Source: a marine actinobacterium MedAcidi-G1 (GTDB taxonomy: Bacteria > Actinomycetota > Acidimicrobiia > Acidimicrobiales > MedAcidi-G1). From it: a DNA stretch of 64,000 nt. Below the pieces are notes generated by a model. That model was not told the origin of the DNA, searched no databases, and was given only the letters and a program-made list of their open reading frames with translations. The DNA is taken from positions 1 through 64,000 of the forward strand of contig JUEM01000011.1 in NCBI GenBank assembly GCA_000817085.1. The letters run 5' to 3'. Below are positions 44,594 through 54,161 of this stretch, in pieces. The stretch's first letter is position 1. Every line of letters starts with the position of its first letter. The translations under genes were made by a program, and so were the position numbers.

Positions 44594-46147
44594 TCAGTTG
44601 AAGGAAGAAAGAACTGCTTGTGCCGCTGCTAATCGCGCTACAGGAACTCGAAAAGGTGAACAGGAAACATAGTTAACCCCTACTCCAAAGAAAAATTTGA
44701 TCGATTCAGGATCTCCACCATGTTCGCCACACACTCCTATTTCAAGCTCCGGGTTACTTTTTCTACCCTTCTCAATTGCATGTCTAATAACGTGTCCGAC
44801 ACCTTGAGAGTCAAGTGTTTCAAAAGGATTAACAGAAAGAATTCCTTCATTTACATACTTACTTATTACTCTACTTTCAATATCGTCTCGACTGAATCCA
44901 AAAACCAATTGGGTTAGATCATTCGTTCCGAAAGAGAAAAAATCTGCAGCACTTGCAATTTCTTCTGCTGTTATCCCAGCACGTGGAGTTTCAATCATGG
45001 TTCCTATACTTGGCCTTAACCCATCTTCCACAGAAGCAATCTCTTCCTCAATCCAGGATCTGACTAAATTGAGTTCCTTGACTTCTGAAACAAGTGGAAT
45101 CATGATGTCAGCGTTAGGTTTTTTACCTGCTTCTTTTACATCCACCAATGCCCCTATAAGTGCCCGAGTCTGCATCCTGTACAGCTGCTCTCGGATTATC
45201 GCCAGTCTCACTCCTCGAGTTCCCAACATGGGATTATGCTCTAACAATTCATCCGGTGTGTCGCTTCCAAGAAATTCATGGAGGGGTGCATCTAATAGTC
45301 TTATCGTTACCGGGTTGGGCGCAATGGCAGCAATGACTTCAGCTAAATCTGAACGCTGCGCAATCATCAATTCATTCAGACTTTCTTTTTCCTCTTCGCT
45401 TTCATCATCTGCAAGGATAAAACGTTGTATTAGGGGCAAGCGATCACCCATAAACATATGCTCTGTACGACAAAGTCCTATGCCTTCCGCTCCAAACGAA
45501 AGTGCCCTATCAGCATCTTCTCCGGTGTCTGCATTCGCTCTAATCTTTATAAAACCGGAGCGAATCTCATCTGCCCAGTCCAATATTATTTCAAGTTCAG
45601 AGATCCCTTTACCCGATTCTCGTAGTTCCATTTCCCCAGAGAACACTTCTCCGGTATTTCCATCTATAGATATACAAGATCCTTCTTCTAATACACTCTC
45701 CCCGATTTTCATGCTTCCATCTGAAATTTCCAGCCCGGAAAGTCCCACCACTGCTGGTATCCCCCATCCCCTCGCAACTACTGCAGCATGACTTGCCATT
45801 CCACCGCGGATAGTAACTATTCCTTCTGCCATTTTCATTCCTACTTCATCGGCGGGACTAGTTTCATTACATACAAGGACTACTTTTTCACCTTTGTCGA
45901 TCGCATCAAGAACAGAATCACTTGAGAAACATATAATTCCAACTGCTGCACCAGGGCTAGCAGCTATTCCGGTTCCAAGAAGTTTTAACTCTTTTGAAGA
46001 TTCCCTTGATGCGCCATCGTGCAATAGTGACTCGACTAGTGAGGTTGGCACTAATGCGACGGCATCTTTCTTAGCTTCTTCGGTATTTTCAGACTTTGCA
46101 TTTCTCACTAAGTCTACGAGCCAGTTAAGAGTGTGTATGTTTTCCAT
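44594..46147 (-). CDS. ppdK: PPDK-like protein lacking the ATP-grasp domain
   Basis: A 517-residue protein matching the central and C-terminal parts of pyruvate phosphate dikinase. The phosphohistidine is His120 in RGGMASHAAVVARGWG. The PEP-binding barrel has IRLLDAPLHEFL, NPMLGTRGVRLAI, IGTMIETPRA and the Cys473 motif CGEHGGDP. The N-terminal ATP-grasp domain (about 340 residues in full PPDK) is absent. M. tuberculosis Rv1127c is a similar short form, so this is likely a genuine family and not a fragment. It starts 7 bp after glyS. Confidence 0.82.
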   Translation of the reverse strand: MENIHTLNWLVDLVRNAKSENTEEAKKDAVALVPTSLVESLLHDGASRESSKELKLLGTGIAASPGAAVGIICFSSDSVLDAIDKGEKVVLVCNETSPADEVGMKMAEGIVTIRGGMASHAAVVARGWGIPAVVGLSGLEISDGSMKIGESVLEEGSCISIDGNTGEVFSGEMELRESGKGISELEIILDWADEIRSGFIKIRANADTGEDADRALSFGAEGIGLCRTEHMFMGDRLPLIQRFILADDESEEEKESLNELMIAQRSDLAEVIAAIAPNPVTIRLLDAPLHEFLGSDTPDELLEHNPMLGTRGVRLAIIREQLYRMQTRALIGALVDVKEAGKKPNADIMIPLVSEVKELNLVRSWIEEEIASVEDGLRPSIGTMIETPRAGITAEEIASAADFFSFGTNDLTQLVFGFSRDDIESRVISKYVNEGILSVNPFETLDSQGVGHVIRHAIEKGRKSNPELEIGVCGEHGGDPESIKFFFGVGVNYVSCSPFRVPVARLAAAQAVLSSFN

Positions 46148-46154
46148 AATCTGA

Positions 46155-47474
46155 TTACGGAACTAAACGAGATGATAAGTATTCAATGAGCTCTAGGACG
46201 GGAACACGGTCTTGATGCATAGAGTCGCGCTCTCTGACTGTTACAGCTTTGTCTTCCAGAGTTTCGAAATCAATTGTGACACAATAAGGAGTTCCAATTT
46301 CATCTTGACGCCTATAGCGTCGGCCGATCGCTTGCGTCTGATCGTAATCACACATCCAGTGCGGTTGAACAAGATTAAGCACTTCTTTTGAAGGTTCGAT
46401 GAGTTCATCTTTTTTAGAAAGAGGTAAAACAGCCACCTTATATGGGGAAAGGCGATGATCTAACTTCAAGACATTACGCACTTCACCATTTACTTCCTCT
46501 TCCTCATAGGCATCCATTAAAAATGCCATTGCAGTTCTAGTGGCACCAGCTGCAGGTTCTATCACATGTGGCACATACCTTTCACCAGAACCAGAATCGT
46601 TATATTCGAGCCTATTTCCTGACGCTTTAGCATGCTGATTCAAGTCATAATCAGTTCGATTTGCAATTCCTTCTAGCTCATCCCAACCCCAAGGAAAAGA
46701 AAACTCTATATCCGAGGTTGCTCTAGAGTAATGACTTAGCTCATCCTTGTCATGGACTCTTAATCTTAAAGAGTCTTCTTTCATACCTAAATTCAGGTAC
46801 CAATCCATTCTCTCCTTGCACCAGTACTCAAACCATTTATCTGAATCTGACGGTGGAACAAAGTACTCCATTTCCATCTGTTCGAATTCCCTAGTCCGAA
46901 AAACAAAGTTTCCTGGCGTTATTTCATTCCGAAATGACTTTCCTATTTGAGCAATTCCAAAAGGTGGTTTTTTCCTGCTTGTATTTAACACGTTTGTAAA
47001 ATTAGTAAACATACCCTGAGCGGTCTCAGGTCTTAAATAGACCTCTGCTGCGGAATCAATTACAGGCCCAGCATTCGTCTTGAACATCAGATTGAATTGT
47101 CTTGCTTCTGTAAAAGAGGAATTCGCGCCACAACTTGGACATTTATTCTGATCTTCTAGTTTGTCTTGACGAAAGCGGGACCCACATTCACGACAATCAA
47201 CCAAAGGGTCAGTGAAATTTGTTAGGTGGCCTGATGCCTCCCATATAGCAGGTGGGGAAAGAATTGCTGCATCTAAACCAACTACATCTTGACGAAACTG
47301 AACCATGGATCGCCACCATTGCTCTTTTACATTTCGAAGCAGTAATACTCCTACGGGCCCATAGTCATAAGTGGATCTAAAACCACCATAAATTTCTGCA
47401 GACTGGAATACAAAACCTCTCCGTTTTGAAAGGTTTACGACTTTGTCGAAAAGTTCCTCTTTATTAACATCCAT
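46155..47474 (-). CDS. glyS: Glycine-tRNA ligase (dimeric type)
   Basis: A 439-residue class II synthetase. Motifs are GFVFQSAEIYGGFRSTYDYGP at the start, RPETAQGMFTNF, FREMEQ-like TREFEQMEMEYF and VIEPAAGATRTAMAFL. A zinc pair is visible (CRECG and CPSCG, residues about 100-120). It is the eukaryote-like alpha2 form, not the alpha-beta form. It lies 44 bp downstream of recO; no T-box leader is present. Confidence 0.95.
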   Translation of the reverse strand: MDVNKEELFDKVVNLSKRRGFVFQSAEIYGGFRSTYDYGPVGVLLLRNVKEQWWRSMVQFRQDVVGLDAAILSPPAIWEASGHLTNFTDPLVDCRECGSRFRQDKLEDQNKCPSCGANSSFTEARQFNLMFKTNAGPVIDSAAEVYLRPETAQGMFTNFTNVLNTSRKKPPFGIAQIGKSFRNEITPGNFVFRTREFEQMEMEYFVPPSDSDKWFEYWCKERMDWYLNLGMKEDSLRLRVHDKDELSHYSRATSDIEFSFPWGWDELEGIANRTDYDLNQHAKASGNRLEYNDSGSGERYVPHVIEPAAGATRTAMAFLMDAYEEEEVNGEVRNVLKLDHRLSPYKVAVLPLSKKDELIEPSKEVLNLVQPHWMCDYDQTQAIGRRYRRQDEIGTPYCVTIDFETLEDKAVTVRERDSMHQDRVPVLELIEYLSSRLVP

Positions 47475-47518
47475 GACCGAAGCGTACTAGGCAACAGAGA
47501 CTCATCTCGAAATACTTA

Positions 47519-48241
47519 CTAAGTATCCATAACTCTTCGTGATCTTATTTTTCTCTCTAAGTGAAACTCCACAGCTTCGGAAGCAATCCGATCTATTTCT
47601 GAAACAGTTTTCGCATCCTCTACCTCAAGAGCCTTATTTAATCCACCACCCAGAATCGCTCGCATTACAGCAATAGAAGAATCTGAAATGCTTCTTCCTC
47701 TTTGACATTTGTTGCAAAAAACTCCCCCTTCGCTAATAGATATTGCTGTGAGATTGTCTCTATCCGAACACTTGATACAAAACCCCAACTCGGGTGCTAG
47801 CCCCTCATGGTCAAGTAGCTTTAAAAAAAATGCTGGGACTAACAACGGAGAGTTTTTCTTATCTAATGTTCTCAATGCCCCCAGAAGCATCTTGTAACGA
47901 TTCGGATCTGGTGATTCATCGGGAGCTACATGATCTATAACCTCCAGCATTGAAGAAGCCTCACTGAACAGATCGGGGTTCAATCTAATGTTTTGAAACC
48001 GATCTATGGTCTCTGCTTGTGTAACTATCCCCAAATCCCCTTTGCCCCTAAATAGCTGCAGTGCAACGTGGCTAGTGGGCTCCAAACGTCCGCCAAATTT
48101 ACTTCGCGTTTTCCTAACACCCTTGGCAACAGCTCTGACCTTTCCGTTTTCTTGCGTAATAATCACGATGATTCGATCTGATTCGCCCAGTTTCCATGTT
48201 CGGAGAACTATTCCTTGATCACGATAAAGAGACATCCTCAA
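47519..48241 (-). CDS. recO: DNA repair protein RecO
   Basis: A 240-residue recombination mediator. The N-terminal OB fold begins LYRDQGIVLRTWKLGESDRII. The C-terminal domain has a zinc site, FCIKC with CNKC (about residues 153-178). It helps load RecA with RecR. It overlaps uppS by 4 bp (ATGA), which implies translational coupling. Confidence 0.92.
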   Translation of the reverse strand: MRMSLYRDQGIVLRTWKLGESDRIIVIITQENGKVRAVAKGVRKTRSKFGGRLEPTSHVALQLFRGKGDLGIVTQAETIDRFQNIRLNPDLFSEASSMLEVIDHVAPDESPDPNRYKMLLGALRTLDKKNSPLLVPAFFLKLLDHEGLAPELGFCIKCSDRDNLTAISISEGGVFCNKCQRGRSISDSSIAVMRAILGGGLNKALEVEDAKTVSEIDRIASEAVEFHLERKIRSRRVMDT

Positions 48242-48954
48242 CTTCCGCCAAGACCACCGAAACGTCGATCTCTCTCTTGAAATTCTTTTATTGAATAGAA
48301 AAGATCCTTACGAGAAAAATCTGGCCACAAAGTATCACTAAACACAAGCTCGCTGTAGGCCAATTCCCAAAGCAGGAAATTAGAAACTCTGGACTCTCCG
48401 GAAGTTCTTATAACCAAGTCTGGATCAGGCATTTCTGGGTTATAAAGATTTCTCTCTATAGTTTTCTCTGTAACTTTTTTAACTCCTGAATCAACTACCT
48501 TTTGAACAGCATCAACGATTTCCGCTCTTCCTCCATAATTAAACGCAACGGTGAAAGTCAAACCTGTGTTATTTTTGGTCAGTTTTTCTGCCTTTTCCAT
48601 TCTTTTAAGAATTCTTTTTGGAACTCTCCCATCACGACGACCAAGAAAACAAATCCTTACGTTTCTTTCATTTAGTTCCTCTTGACGCTGGATTATTACC
48701 TGTTCGTTGAAATCAAGCAAAAACTGAACTTCTTTAGCAGGTCTTTTCCAGTTCTCGGTCGAGAATGCGAATACCGTAAACCATTTGACTCCAATTTGAA
48801 TAGCCCCCTCAACGACATCAAAAAGGGCTTTTTCTCCTGCTGTATGGCCATCCGTTCTTTTCAAACCCCTTTTTTCTGCCCAACGACCGTTGCCGTCCAT
48901 CACACAAGCTATGTGCTTAGGTATGAATTCGGGGTCTAGGTATTCAGGTATCAC
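48238..48954 (-). CDS. uppS: Isoprenyl transferase (undecaprenyl diphosphate synthase)
   Basis: A 238-residue cis-prenyltransferase that makes the lipid carrier for cell-wall synthesis. Motifs are IACVMDGNGRWAEKRGLKR, TVFAFSTENWKRP and the late DLVIRTSGESRVSNFLLWE. The catalytic Asp lies in MDGNGRWA. It overlaps recO by 4 bp; a 57-bp gap separates it from era. Confidence 0.94.
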   Translation of the reverse strand: MIPEYLDPEFIPKHIACVMDGNGRWAEKRGLKRTDGHTAGEKALFDVVEGAIQIGVKWFTVFAFSTENWKRPAKEVQFLLDFNEQVIIQRQEELNERNVRICFLGRRDGRVPKRILKRMEKAEKLTKNNTGLTFTVAFNYGGRAEIVDAVQKVVDSGVKKVTEKTIERNLYNPEMPDPDLVIRTSGESRVSNFLLWELAYSELVFSDTLWPDFSRKDLFYSIKEFQERDRRFGGLGGS

Positions 48955-49011
48955 AACTTTGAAGCTATCTGCCTAGTGGTCATCCAGAAAATCGGGACGT
49001 ACATTAGCATT

Positions 49012-49899
49012 TCAATATCCAAAACGATCAAGTGAACGAGGATGCTTTTGCCAATTTTTTTCCACTTTTACTACTAACTCAATGAACGCTCCGTCTGCTA
49101 GTTGTTTCCTTACTTCAGTTCCAACTTTTTTTAATACTTCGCCTTTATGTCCGATTACTATTCCTTTTTGTGAATTTCTCTCAACTAAAATTTCACATCG
49201 AATATGAGGCCAATCCCACTCTGTCACTCGCGTCGCTATCGAATGCGGTAATTCTTCACGGACTTCTAAAAGAAGTTGTTCCCTAACTAGTTCTGCAACC
49301 CAAAAGGACTCAGAAAAGTCAGTTTCCATATCTTCAGGGAAATAGCGAGGGCCAGGAATTAGTTTTGTCTTTACATATTCCAATAGTTTCGATACCCCTT
49401 CTCCTGTAGAAGCGGAAATTGGAAAATACTCGGTGAAAGAAAATTCTGAGGCTTCATTCAGTTGTGTCAATATTCTGCCGCTCTTGACTTTGTCTATTTT
49501 GTTGAGAACAAGAACAGTTTTTTCAGGAGGTAATGATTTAGCAATAAATTTATCCCCTTTTCCAATTATCGAATCTGCCTCAACTAGAAAAAGAACTAAG
49601 TCAATTTCTTTTAACGTGAAACGCGCCGTGTCATTCAATCTCGCACCAAGAAGCGTTCTTGGTTTATGGATACCAGGGGTGTCACAAAATACAATCTGAA
49701 ATTTAGGACCGGTAAGAACTCCCCTTATCTCCGTACGAGTTGTTTGTGGTTTGTCGGAGACGATCGTTATTTTCTTTTCGAAAAAAGTATTTAATAAAGT
49801 TGATTTCCCGACATTGGGTCTGCCTACTAGGCTCACGAAACCTGAAACATGACCGTCTGGAACTTCTATCGGTGAGTAGTTTTTCGAAACGTCATTCAT
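49012..49899 (-). CDS. era: GTPase Era
   Basis: A 295-residue ribosome-assembly GTPase. The G motifs are GRPNVGKSTLLN, DTPGIHKPR and NKID. The C-terminal KH domain (SQKGIVIGHKGEVLKKVGTEVR) binds 16S rRNA. It starts 5 bp after the CorC-like gene and forms the common ybeY-corC-era cluster. Confidence 0.95.
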   Translation of the reverse strand: MNDVSKNYSPIEVPDGHVSGFVSLVGRPNVGKSTLLNTFFEKKITIVSDKPQTTRTEIRGVLTGPKFQIVFCDTPGIHKPRTLLGARLNDTARFTLKEIDLVLFLVEADSIIGKGDKFIAKSLPPEKTVLVLNKIDKVKSGRILTQLNEASEFSFTEYFPISASTGEGVSKLLEYVKTKLIPGPRYFPEDMETDFSESFWVAELVREQLLLEVREELPHSIATRVTEWDWPHIRCEILVERNSQKGIVIGHKGEVLKKVGTEVRKQLADGAFIELVVKVEKNWQKHPRSLDRFGY

Positions 49900-49904
49900 A
49901 TTTG

Positions 49905-50714
49905 CTAACTAGGTACGGTAACCCTAACTTGGGTGATTCTTCTACCAACTACTTTTTCAACTACAAAACGGTGTTCTGCTATATCTACGCTTTCTCCCGC
50001 TTCTGGAGCATGCCCCAGCGCATCAAAGATAAGACCGCCCAAAGTATCCCAATCACCCTCAGGCAAGACTCCTCCTAATAGTTCATTTAATTCGTCAACT
50101 GGCATTCTTCCATGGACACGCAAACCTCCCCCAATTAATGGTTCGGCGAGGGCCTCTTCACTGTCAAACTCATCTACAATCTCTCCCACTACCTCTTCCA
50201 ATAAATCCTCTAAGGTAACCAGTCCCGCCGTCCCCCCATATTCATCAATAACAATCGCCAAGTGGTAGTGATTTGACTGCATTTCGCGTAGCAGCAACCC
50301 AGCCTTTTTTGTTTCTGGGATGAACTGTGGTGAACGCGCCAGAGTTTTTACCAACGTTTCACCATCCCCGTCTAGTTGAGCTTCCATCATGTCTTTTGCA
50401 AAAACTACACCTACTATTTCATCTAAATTTTCGCTGCTCACAGGTACACGCGAGAAACCATTCAAAACAGCAACTTCTGTAGCGGCAGAAACAGTAAAAC
50501 TGTCAGGCACACTGACAATGTCAGGTCTCGGTGTCATTACCTCTCGCACTAAAGTGTCGCCGAAAGCCAATACCGACTCGATTAGTTCATGTTCATCGTT
50601 TTCTATTGATTTAGACTCAAGAGCTTTTTTGGCAGTTTCTAAGAGTTCGTCTTCAGAAACGATTCTGTTTTCCTTTGATTTGAAAAACTTTCTCATGACC
50701 TTGTTAAACCTCAT
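49905..50714 (-). CDS. CorC/HlyC-type CBS-domain protein
   Basis: A 269-residue soluble protein with a CBS pair (about 75-190; DTLVREVMTPRPDIVSVPDS and IDEYGGTAGLVTLEDLLEEVVGEI) and the C-terminal CorC/HlyC domain (GLRVHGRMPVDELNELLGG). It lacks the membrane DUF21 domain seen in longer members, like E. coli CorC. The role is uncertain; CorC is linked to magnesium and cobalt efflux. It overlaps ybeY by 11 bp. Confidence 0.87.
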   Translation of the reverse strand: MRFNKVMRKFFKSKENRIVSEDELLETAKKALESKSIENDEHELIESVLAFGDTLVREVMTPRPDIVSVPDSFTVSAATEVAVLNGFSRVPVSSENLDEIVGVVFAKDMMEAQLDGDGETLVKTLARSPQFIPETKKAGLLLREMQSNHYHLAIVIDEYGGTAGLVTLEDLLEEVVGEIVDEFDSEEALAEPLIGGGLRVHGRMPVDELNELLGGVLPEGDWDTLGGLIFDALGHAPEAGESVDIAEHRFVVEKVVGRRITQVRVTVPS

Positions 50715-51255
50715 GAACTCTTAGATGCTCCGAATAGCGCTCAATAAGAGCTCTTTCCATTTTCTTCATTTCAATTTCCTCTGATTCTTCATAATGGTCG
50801 TATCCCAATAAGTGAAGTATCCCATGTGTTAAAAGAAGGGCAATTTCGTCTCTAAAATTCAAATCTTTCTCTTTTGCCTGACCTGCTGCAACTTCGGGAC
50901 ATATGCAAACATCACCCATTAGATAAATAGTGTCATCCATTTCGCCATCTGAATCATCTATTGGAAAAGCCAACACGTCAGTAGGCCCTGACTTAGATAG
51001 ATGCTCTTTGTTGAGAAGAGAGATTTCGTCTACATCCAAAAGAATCACGCTCATTTCAAGCGGTCGTTTATTAGGAGCAATTTCTTCAACAATTTTTTTA
51101 GCAAATTCTCCTAAAGACTTAAGACTTATTCCATCATTATTCTCTAGTCGCTTATCTATTACATCTATATGAATTGCATCGAGCTCATCTGGTATTTTTT
51201 CCAGCAACTTACTCACTATCGCTATTTTTTTTGAACTGTTTACCAGCGTTTTCAT
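50704..51255 (-). CDS. ybeY: Endoribonuclease YbeY
   Basis: A 183-residue rRNA maturation factor. The metal site is LTHGILHLLGYDHYEESEEIEMKKME. The ATG at 51255 overlaps phoH by 47 bp; a GTG at 51216 would overlap it by only 8 bp and gives 170 residues, closer to the family length. I give the longer form but consider the GTG likely. It processes 16S rRNA ends. Confidence 0.92.
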   Translation of the reverse strand: MKTLVNSSKKIAIVSKLLEKIPDELDAIHIDVIDKRLENNDGISLKSLGEFAKKIVEEIAPNKRPLEMSVILLDVDEISLLNKEHLSKSGPTDVLAFPIDDSDGEMDDTIYLMGDVCICPEVAAGQAKEKDLNFRDEIALLLTHGILHLLGYDHYEESEEIEMKKMERALIERYSEHLRVHEV

Positions 51256-52180
51256 AGGCTTGAACTATGTCTTGAACTATTTTGTGTCTCACAACATCCC
51301 TTGCACCAAGTTTTACAAAACCTAAACCATCTATTCCAGAAAGTATATTTTCTAAGCCTTCAATTCCGCTCCGCCCCCCAGGAACATCTATTTGGCTTGG
51401 ATCACCAGTGACTATAACTCGTGATCCAAAACCAATTCTTGTTAGAAACATTTTCATTTGTTCTGGTGTCGTATTTTGGGCCTCATCAAGAATGATAAAA
51501 CTGTTGTTAAGAGTTCTTCCCCTCATAAAAGCAAGCGGTGCAATTTCTATTTGACCCCTCTCAAGTAATCTTTCTGCCTTTTCAGGATCAAGCATGTCAA
51601 AGAGCGCATCATAGAGAGGTCTAAAATAAGGATCAACTTTCGCCATTAAGTCGCCTGGGAGAAATCCAACTCTCTCACCTGCTTCAACTAATGGTCGGGT
51701 CAGCATGATGCGATCAACTTCGCCTTTTTGCATGGCGGCAACGGCTAGAGCTACAGCTAACCAGCTTTTACCAGTTCCCGCTGGACCTATGGCAAATGTG
51801 ATGATGTTTTTATTTGCAATATCCAAATAATTTTTTTGCCCCGAGGATTTAGCTCTAACCGGTTTGCCCCTTGCTGTTATAAGTAGTTCTGTAGTTAATA
51901 TTTCAGATGGATTCTCATCTTCTCTCACCATTTCAATCGTCTTTTTGAGAACGTTCATATCAAGAGATAATCCTCTTTCAAGCATTCTGGTCATTTCACG
52001 AAATACCCGCTCAACTAAGATCGCTCCATCACCATCAATGGCGATCTGGTTACCGCGTACATGAATCTTTGTCTCAGGAAAGGATCTCTCTATTACCTGT
52101 AAAAGCTCGTCACTCTGCCCTAAAAGTTCTGGCATAAGCTCATTCCCTGGAAGGTCGAATCTAACTTTTGTGTCCTGCAT
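51209..52180 (-). CDS. phoH: PhoH-family ATPase
   Basis: A 323-residue protein. Walker A is IGPAGTGKSWLAVALAV, Walker B is FIILDEAQNTTPEQMKMFLTR, and GDPSQIDVPGGRSGIEGL follows. Family members are predicted nucleic-acid ATPases, and the phoH-ybeY pairing supports an RNA-related role. The first 70 residues form the usual N-terminal domain. No phosphate-responsive element was recognised. Confidence 0.93.
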   Translation of the reverse strand: MQDTKVRFDLPGNELMPELLGQSDELLQVIERSFPETKIHVRGNQIAIDGDGAILVERVFREMTRMLERGLSLDMNVLKKTIEMVREDENPSEILTTELLITARGKPVRAKSSGQKNYLDIANKNIITFAIGPAGTGKSWLAVALAVAAMQKGEVDRIMLTRPLVEAGERVGFLPGDLMAKVDPYFRPLYDALFDMLDPEKAERLLERGQIEIAPLAFMRGRTLNNSFIILDEAQNTTPEQMKMFLTRIGFGSRVIVTGDPSQIDVPGGRSGIEGLENILSGIDGLGFVKLGARDVVRHKIVQDIVQAYENAGKQFKKNSDSE

Positions 52181-52254
52181 TTGAGAGGTTCAGACTATCC
52201 GAAAGAAAACTTTCATCATCACTGGGTCTTCAATATTAAAGATTCGGTGAAAAT

Positions 52255-52626
52255 TTATTTCTTTTTTCTTTTCTTTTTCGACTTTCGTGAAATTTTCTTT
52301 AGTCTTGCAAGTCCTTTTTTAGACTGTTGTTTCTCAAACTCTGCTCGAACTCTTGGACCCGCCTCATTTATGACATCTTCAGCCGCATCTAGTAATGCTG
52401 AGATGCTTTGATCTTCCCCGAGACTCGAGGGCTCTTCTGGTGTTTCTGGAGTGATCAGACTTCCATAACTCCAATTAACGTCGACTCTTCTTTTTTCAAA
52501 TGAAGAGCACTCTTCTGGACATCTCCAGGGTGCTTCAGGGGCTTTGTCTAGATTGCATTTTCTAACTGTTTCACCGTTGGGATAACTTCTGCTTTCAAAC
52601 TGTTTACAGTCTTCTCTCATTGGCAT
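52255..52626 (-). CDS. Uncharacterised small protein with Cys-rich N-terminus and Lys-rich tail
   Basis: A 123-residue protein. The N-terminal 45 residues carry four Cys (EDCKQFESR, KCNLDKA, APWRCPEECSSFE), which could bind zinc or iron. A helix follows, then a very basic tail of alternating Lys and Arg after residue 105. It may bind RNA or the ribosome. The position between phoH and sufB gives no firm clue. Function unknown. Confidence 0.6.
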   Translation of the reverse strand: MPMREDCKQFESRSYPNGETVRKCNLDKAPEAPWRCPEECSSFEKRRVDVNWSYGSLITPETPEEPSSLGEDQSISALLDAAEDVINEAGPRVRAEFEKQQSKKGLARLKKISRKSKKKRKKK

Positions 52627-52664
52627 ATAACTATTATGCCATTTAAGTGGTGCCAGTAATTTAT

Positions 52665-54068
52665 TTAACCTACAGATCCTTCCATCTGTAGTTCAATCAA
52701 ACGACTCCATTCAACTGCATATTCCATTGGAAGAGTCTTGGTTACTGGTTCAATAAACCCGTTTACAACCAGTGAAGTGGCTTGATCTTCTGACAAGCCT
52801 CTGCTCATCAAATAGAAGAGTTGTTCATCGGCTACTTTTGAAACAGTTGCTTCATGACCAATAACCGCATCTGAAGTTCCAACCTCCATGTACGGATAAG
52901 TGTCTGAAATGCTTTCATCATCGAGAATTAAAGCGTCACATTGAACGTGGCTTTTGCATCCATAAGCATCATCTTCAACTCTTACCAAACCTCTGTAACT
53001 AGTTCGTCCTCCATCTTTGGAGATTGATTTAGAGATGATTTTCGAAGATGTTTCCGGTGCTGCATGAGTCATTTTAGCTCCAGCATCTTGATGCTGCCCT
53101 GAGCCTGCGTAAGCGACTGATAAAACTTCACCTGACGCTTTTGGACCTGTCATCACAACTGCGGGATATTTCATCGTTAGCTGGGAACCTATGTTTCCAT
53201 CTATCCATTCCATTCGACCCTCTTCTTCAACTACCGCTCTTTTAGTAACAAGGTTGTAAACATTGTTGGACCAGTTTTGAATTGTCGTATATGTAACTCT
53301 TGCAGATGGTTTAACGACTATTTCAACCACAGCAGAATGCAAGGAATCCGTAGTGTAAACAGGAGCTGAGCAACCCTCTATGTAATGAACTTCAGAACCT
53401 TCATCTGCAATTATTAGAGTTCTTTCAAACTGTCCCATATTTTCTGCATTAATTCTAAAATATGCTTGAAGAGGCATTTCAACTTTCACACCAGGTGGAA
53501 CATAGATAAAAGACCCTCCACTCCAAACTGCAGAATTTAGGGCAGAAAACTTATTGTCGTTTGGCGGTATTATTTTTCCAAAATATTGTTTTAGAATTTC
53601 TGGATTATCACGAAGCGCAGTGTCCATATCCGAAAAAATTACGCCTTGTTCTTCTAAGTCTTCACGATTTTTGTGATAAACGACTTCTGATTCATACTGC
53701 GCAGTTACACCCGCTAGATATTTTCTCTCTGCTTCAGGTATTCCTAATTTTTCATACGTATCTTTTATAGATTCCGGTACGTCATCCCAATCATCTGAAA
53801 GTTCTTCGGTCGGCTTTATGTAGTAATAAATGTCATCGAAGTCAATGCCATCTAAGTCGCCACCCCATGCCGGCATTGGCCTTTTCAAAAATCTTTCATG
53901 TGATTTGAGACGGAAATCATTCATCCATTTGGGCTCATTTTTCATTCCGGAAATCTCATTTATCATGTCGGAATCAAGGCCTTTTTTTGGCTTGTATATG
54001 TAGTCTTCTTCGTCGCTCCATCCGAGCTGGTAGTTGCTCAGATCTACACCTATTTCACTTGAAGTCAC
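52665..54068 (-). CDS. sufB: Fe-S cluster assembly protein SufB
   Basis: A 467-residue scaffold protein of the Suf system. Motifs include [32 protein letters not shown] and [24 protein letters not shown], with the late [22 protein letters not shown]. The usual partners sufC, sufD, sufS and sufU are not in the window. Four open genes on the same strand lie upstream, with a 94-bp gap after the hydrolase gene. Confidence 0.93.
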   Translation of the reverse strand: MTSSEIGVDLSNYQLGWSDEEDYIYKPKKGLDSDMINEISGMKNEPKWMNDFRLKSHERFLKRPMPAWGGDLDGIDFDDIYYYIKPTEELSDDWDDVPESIKDTYEKLGIPEAERKYLAGVTAQYESEVVYHKNREDLEEQGVIFSDMDTALRDNPEILKQYFGKIIPPNDNKFSALNSAVWSGGSFIYVPPGVKVEMPLQAYFRINAENMGQFERTLIIADEGSEVHYIEGCSAPVYTTDSLHSAVVEIVVKPSARVTYTTIQNWSNNVYNLVTKRAVVEEEGRMEWIDGNIGSQLTMKYPAVVMTGPKASGEVLSVAYAGSGQHQDAGAKMTHAAPETSSKIISKSISKDGGRTSYRGLVRVEDDAYGCKSHVQCDALILDDESISDTYPYMEVGTSDAVIGHEATVSKVADEQLFYLMSRGLSEDQATSLVVNGFIEPVTKTLPMEYAVEWSRLIELQMEGSVG

Positions 54069-54161
54069 TTTTTTACTCCTGCTGGGATAGGAACAATTTC
54101 TCCTATATGAATAGTAACAATTATCTGAGGGTAATGCTAAAAAAGATAAGTGAAATAAGTC

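Noticed and set aside
44997-45791. Plus-strand 264-residue ORF
   Set aside because: It is a Ser-rich antisense shadow of the PPDK-like gene, which has all expected motifs.
44594-46147. PPDK fragment as a pseudogene
   Set aside because: The N-terminus is clean, all catalytic motifs of the retained domains are intact, and a short form exists in M. tuberculosis.
47475-47518. T-box leader for glyS
   Set aside because: The 44-bp gap between recO and glyS is too short for a T-box and has no fitting structure.
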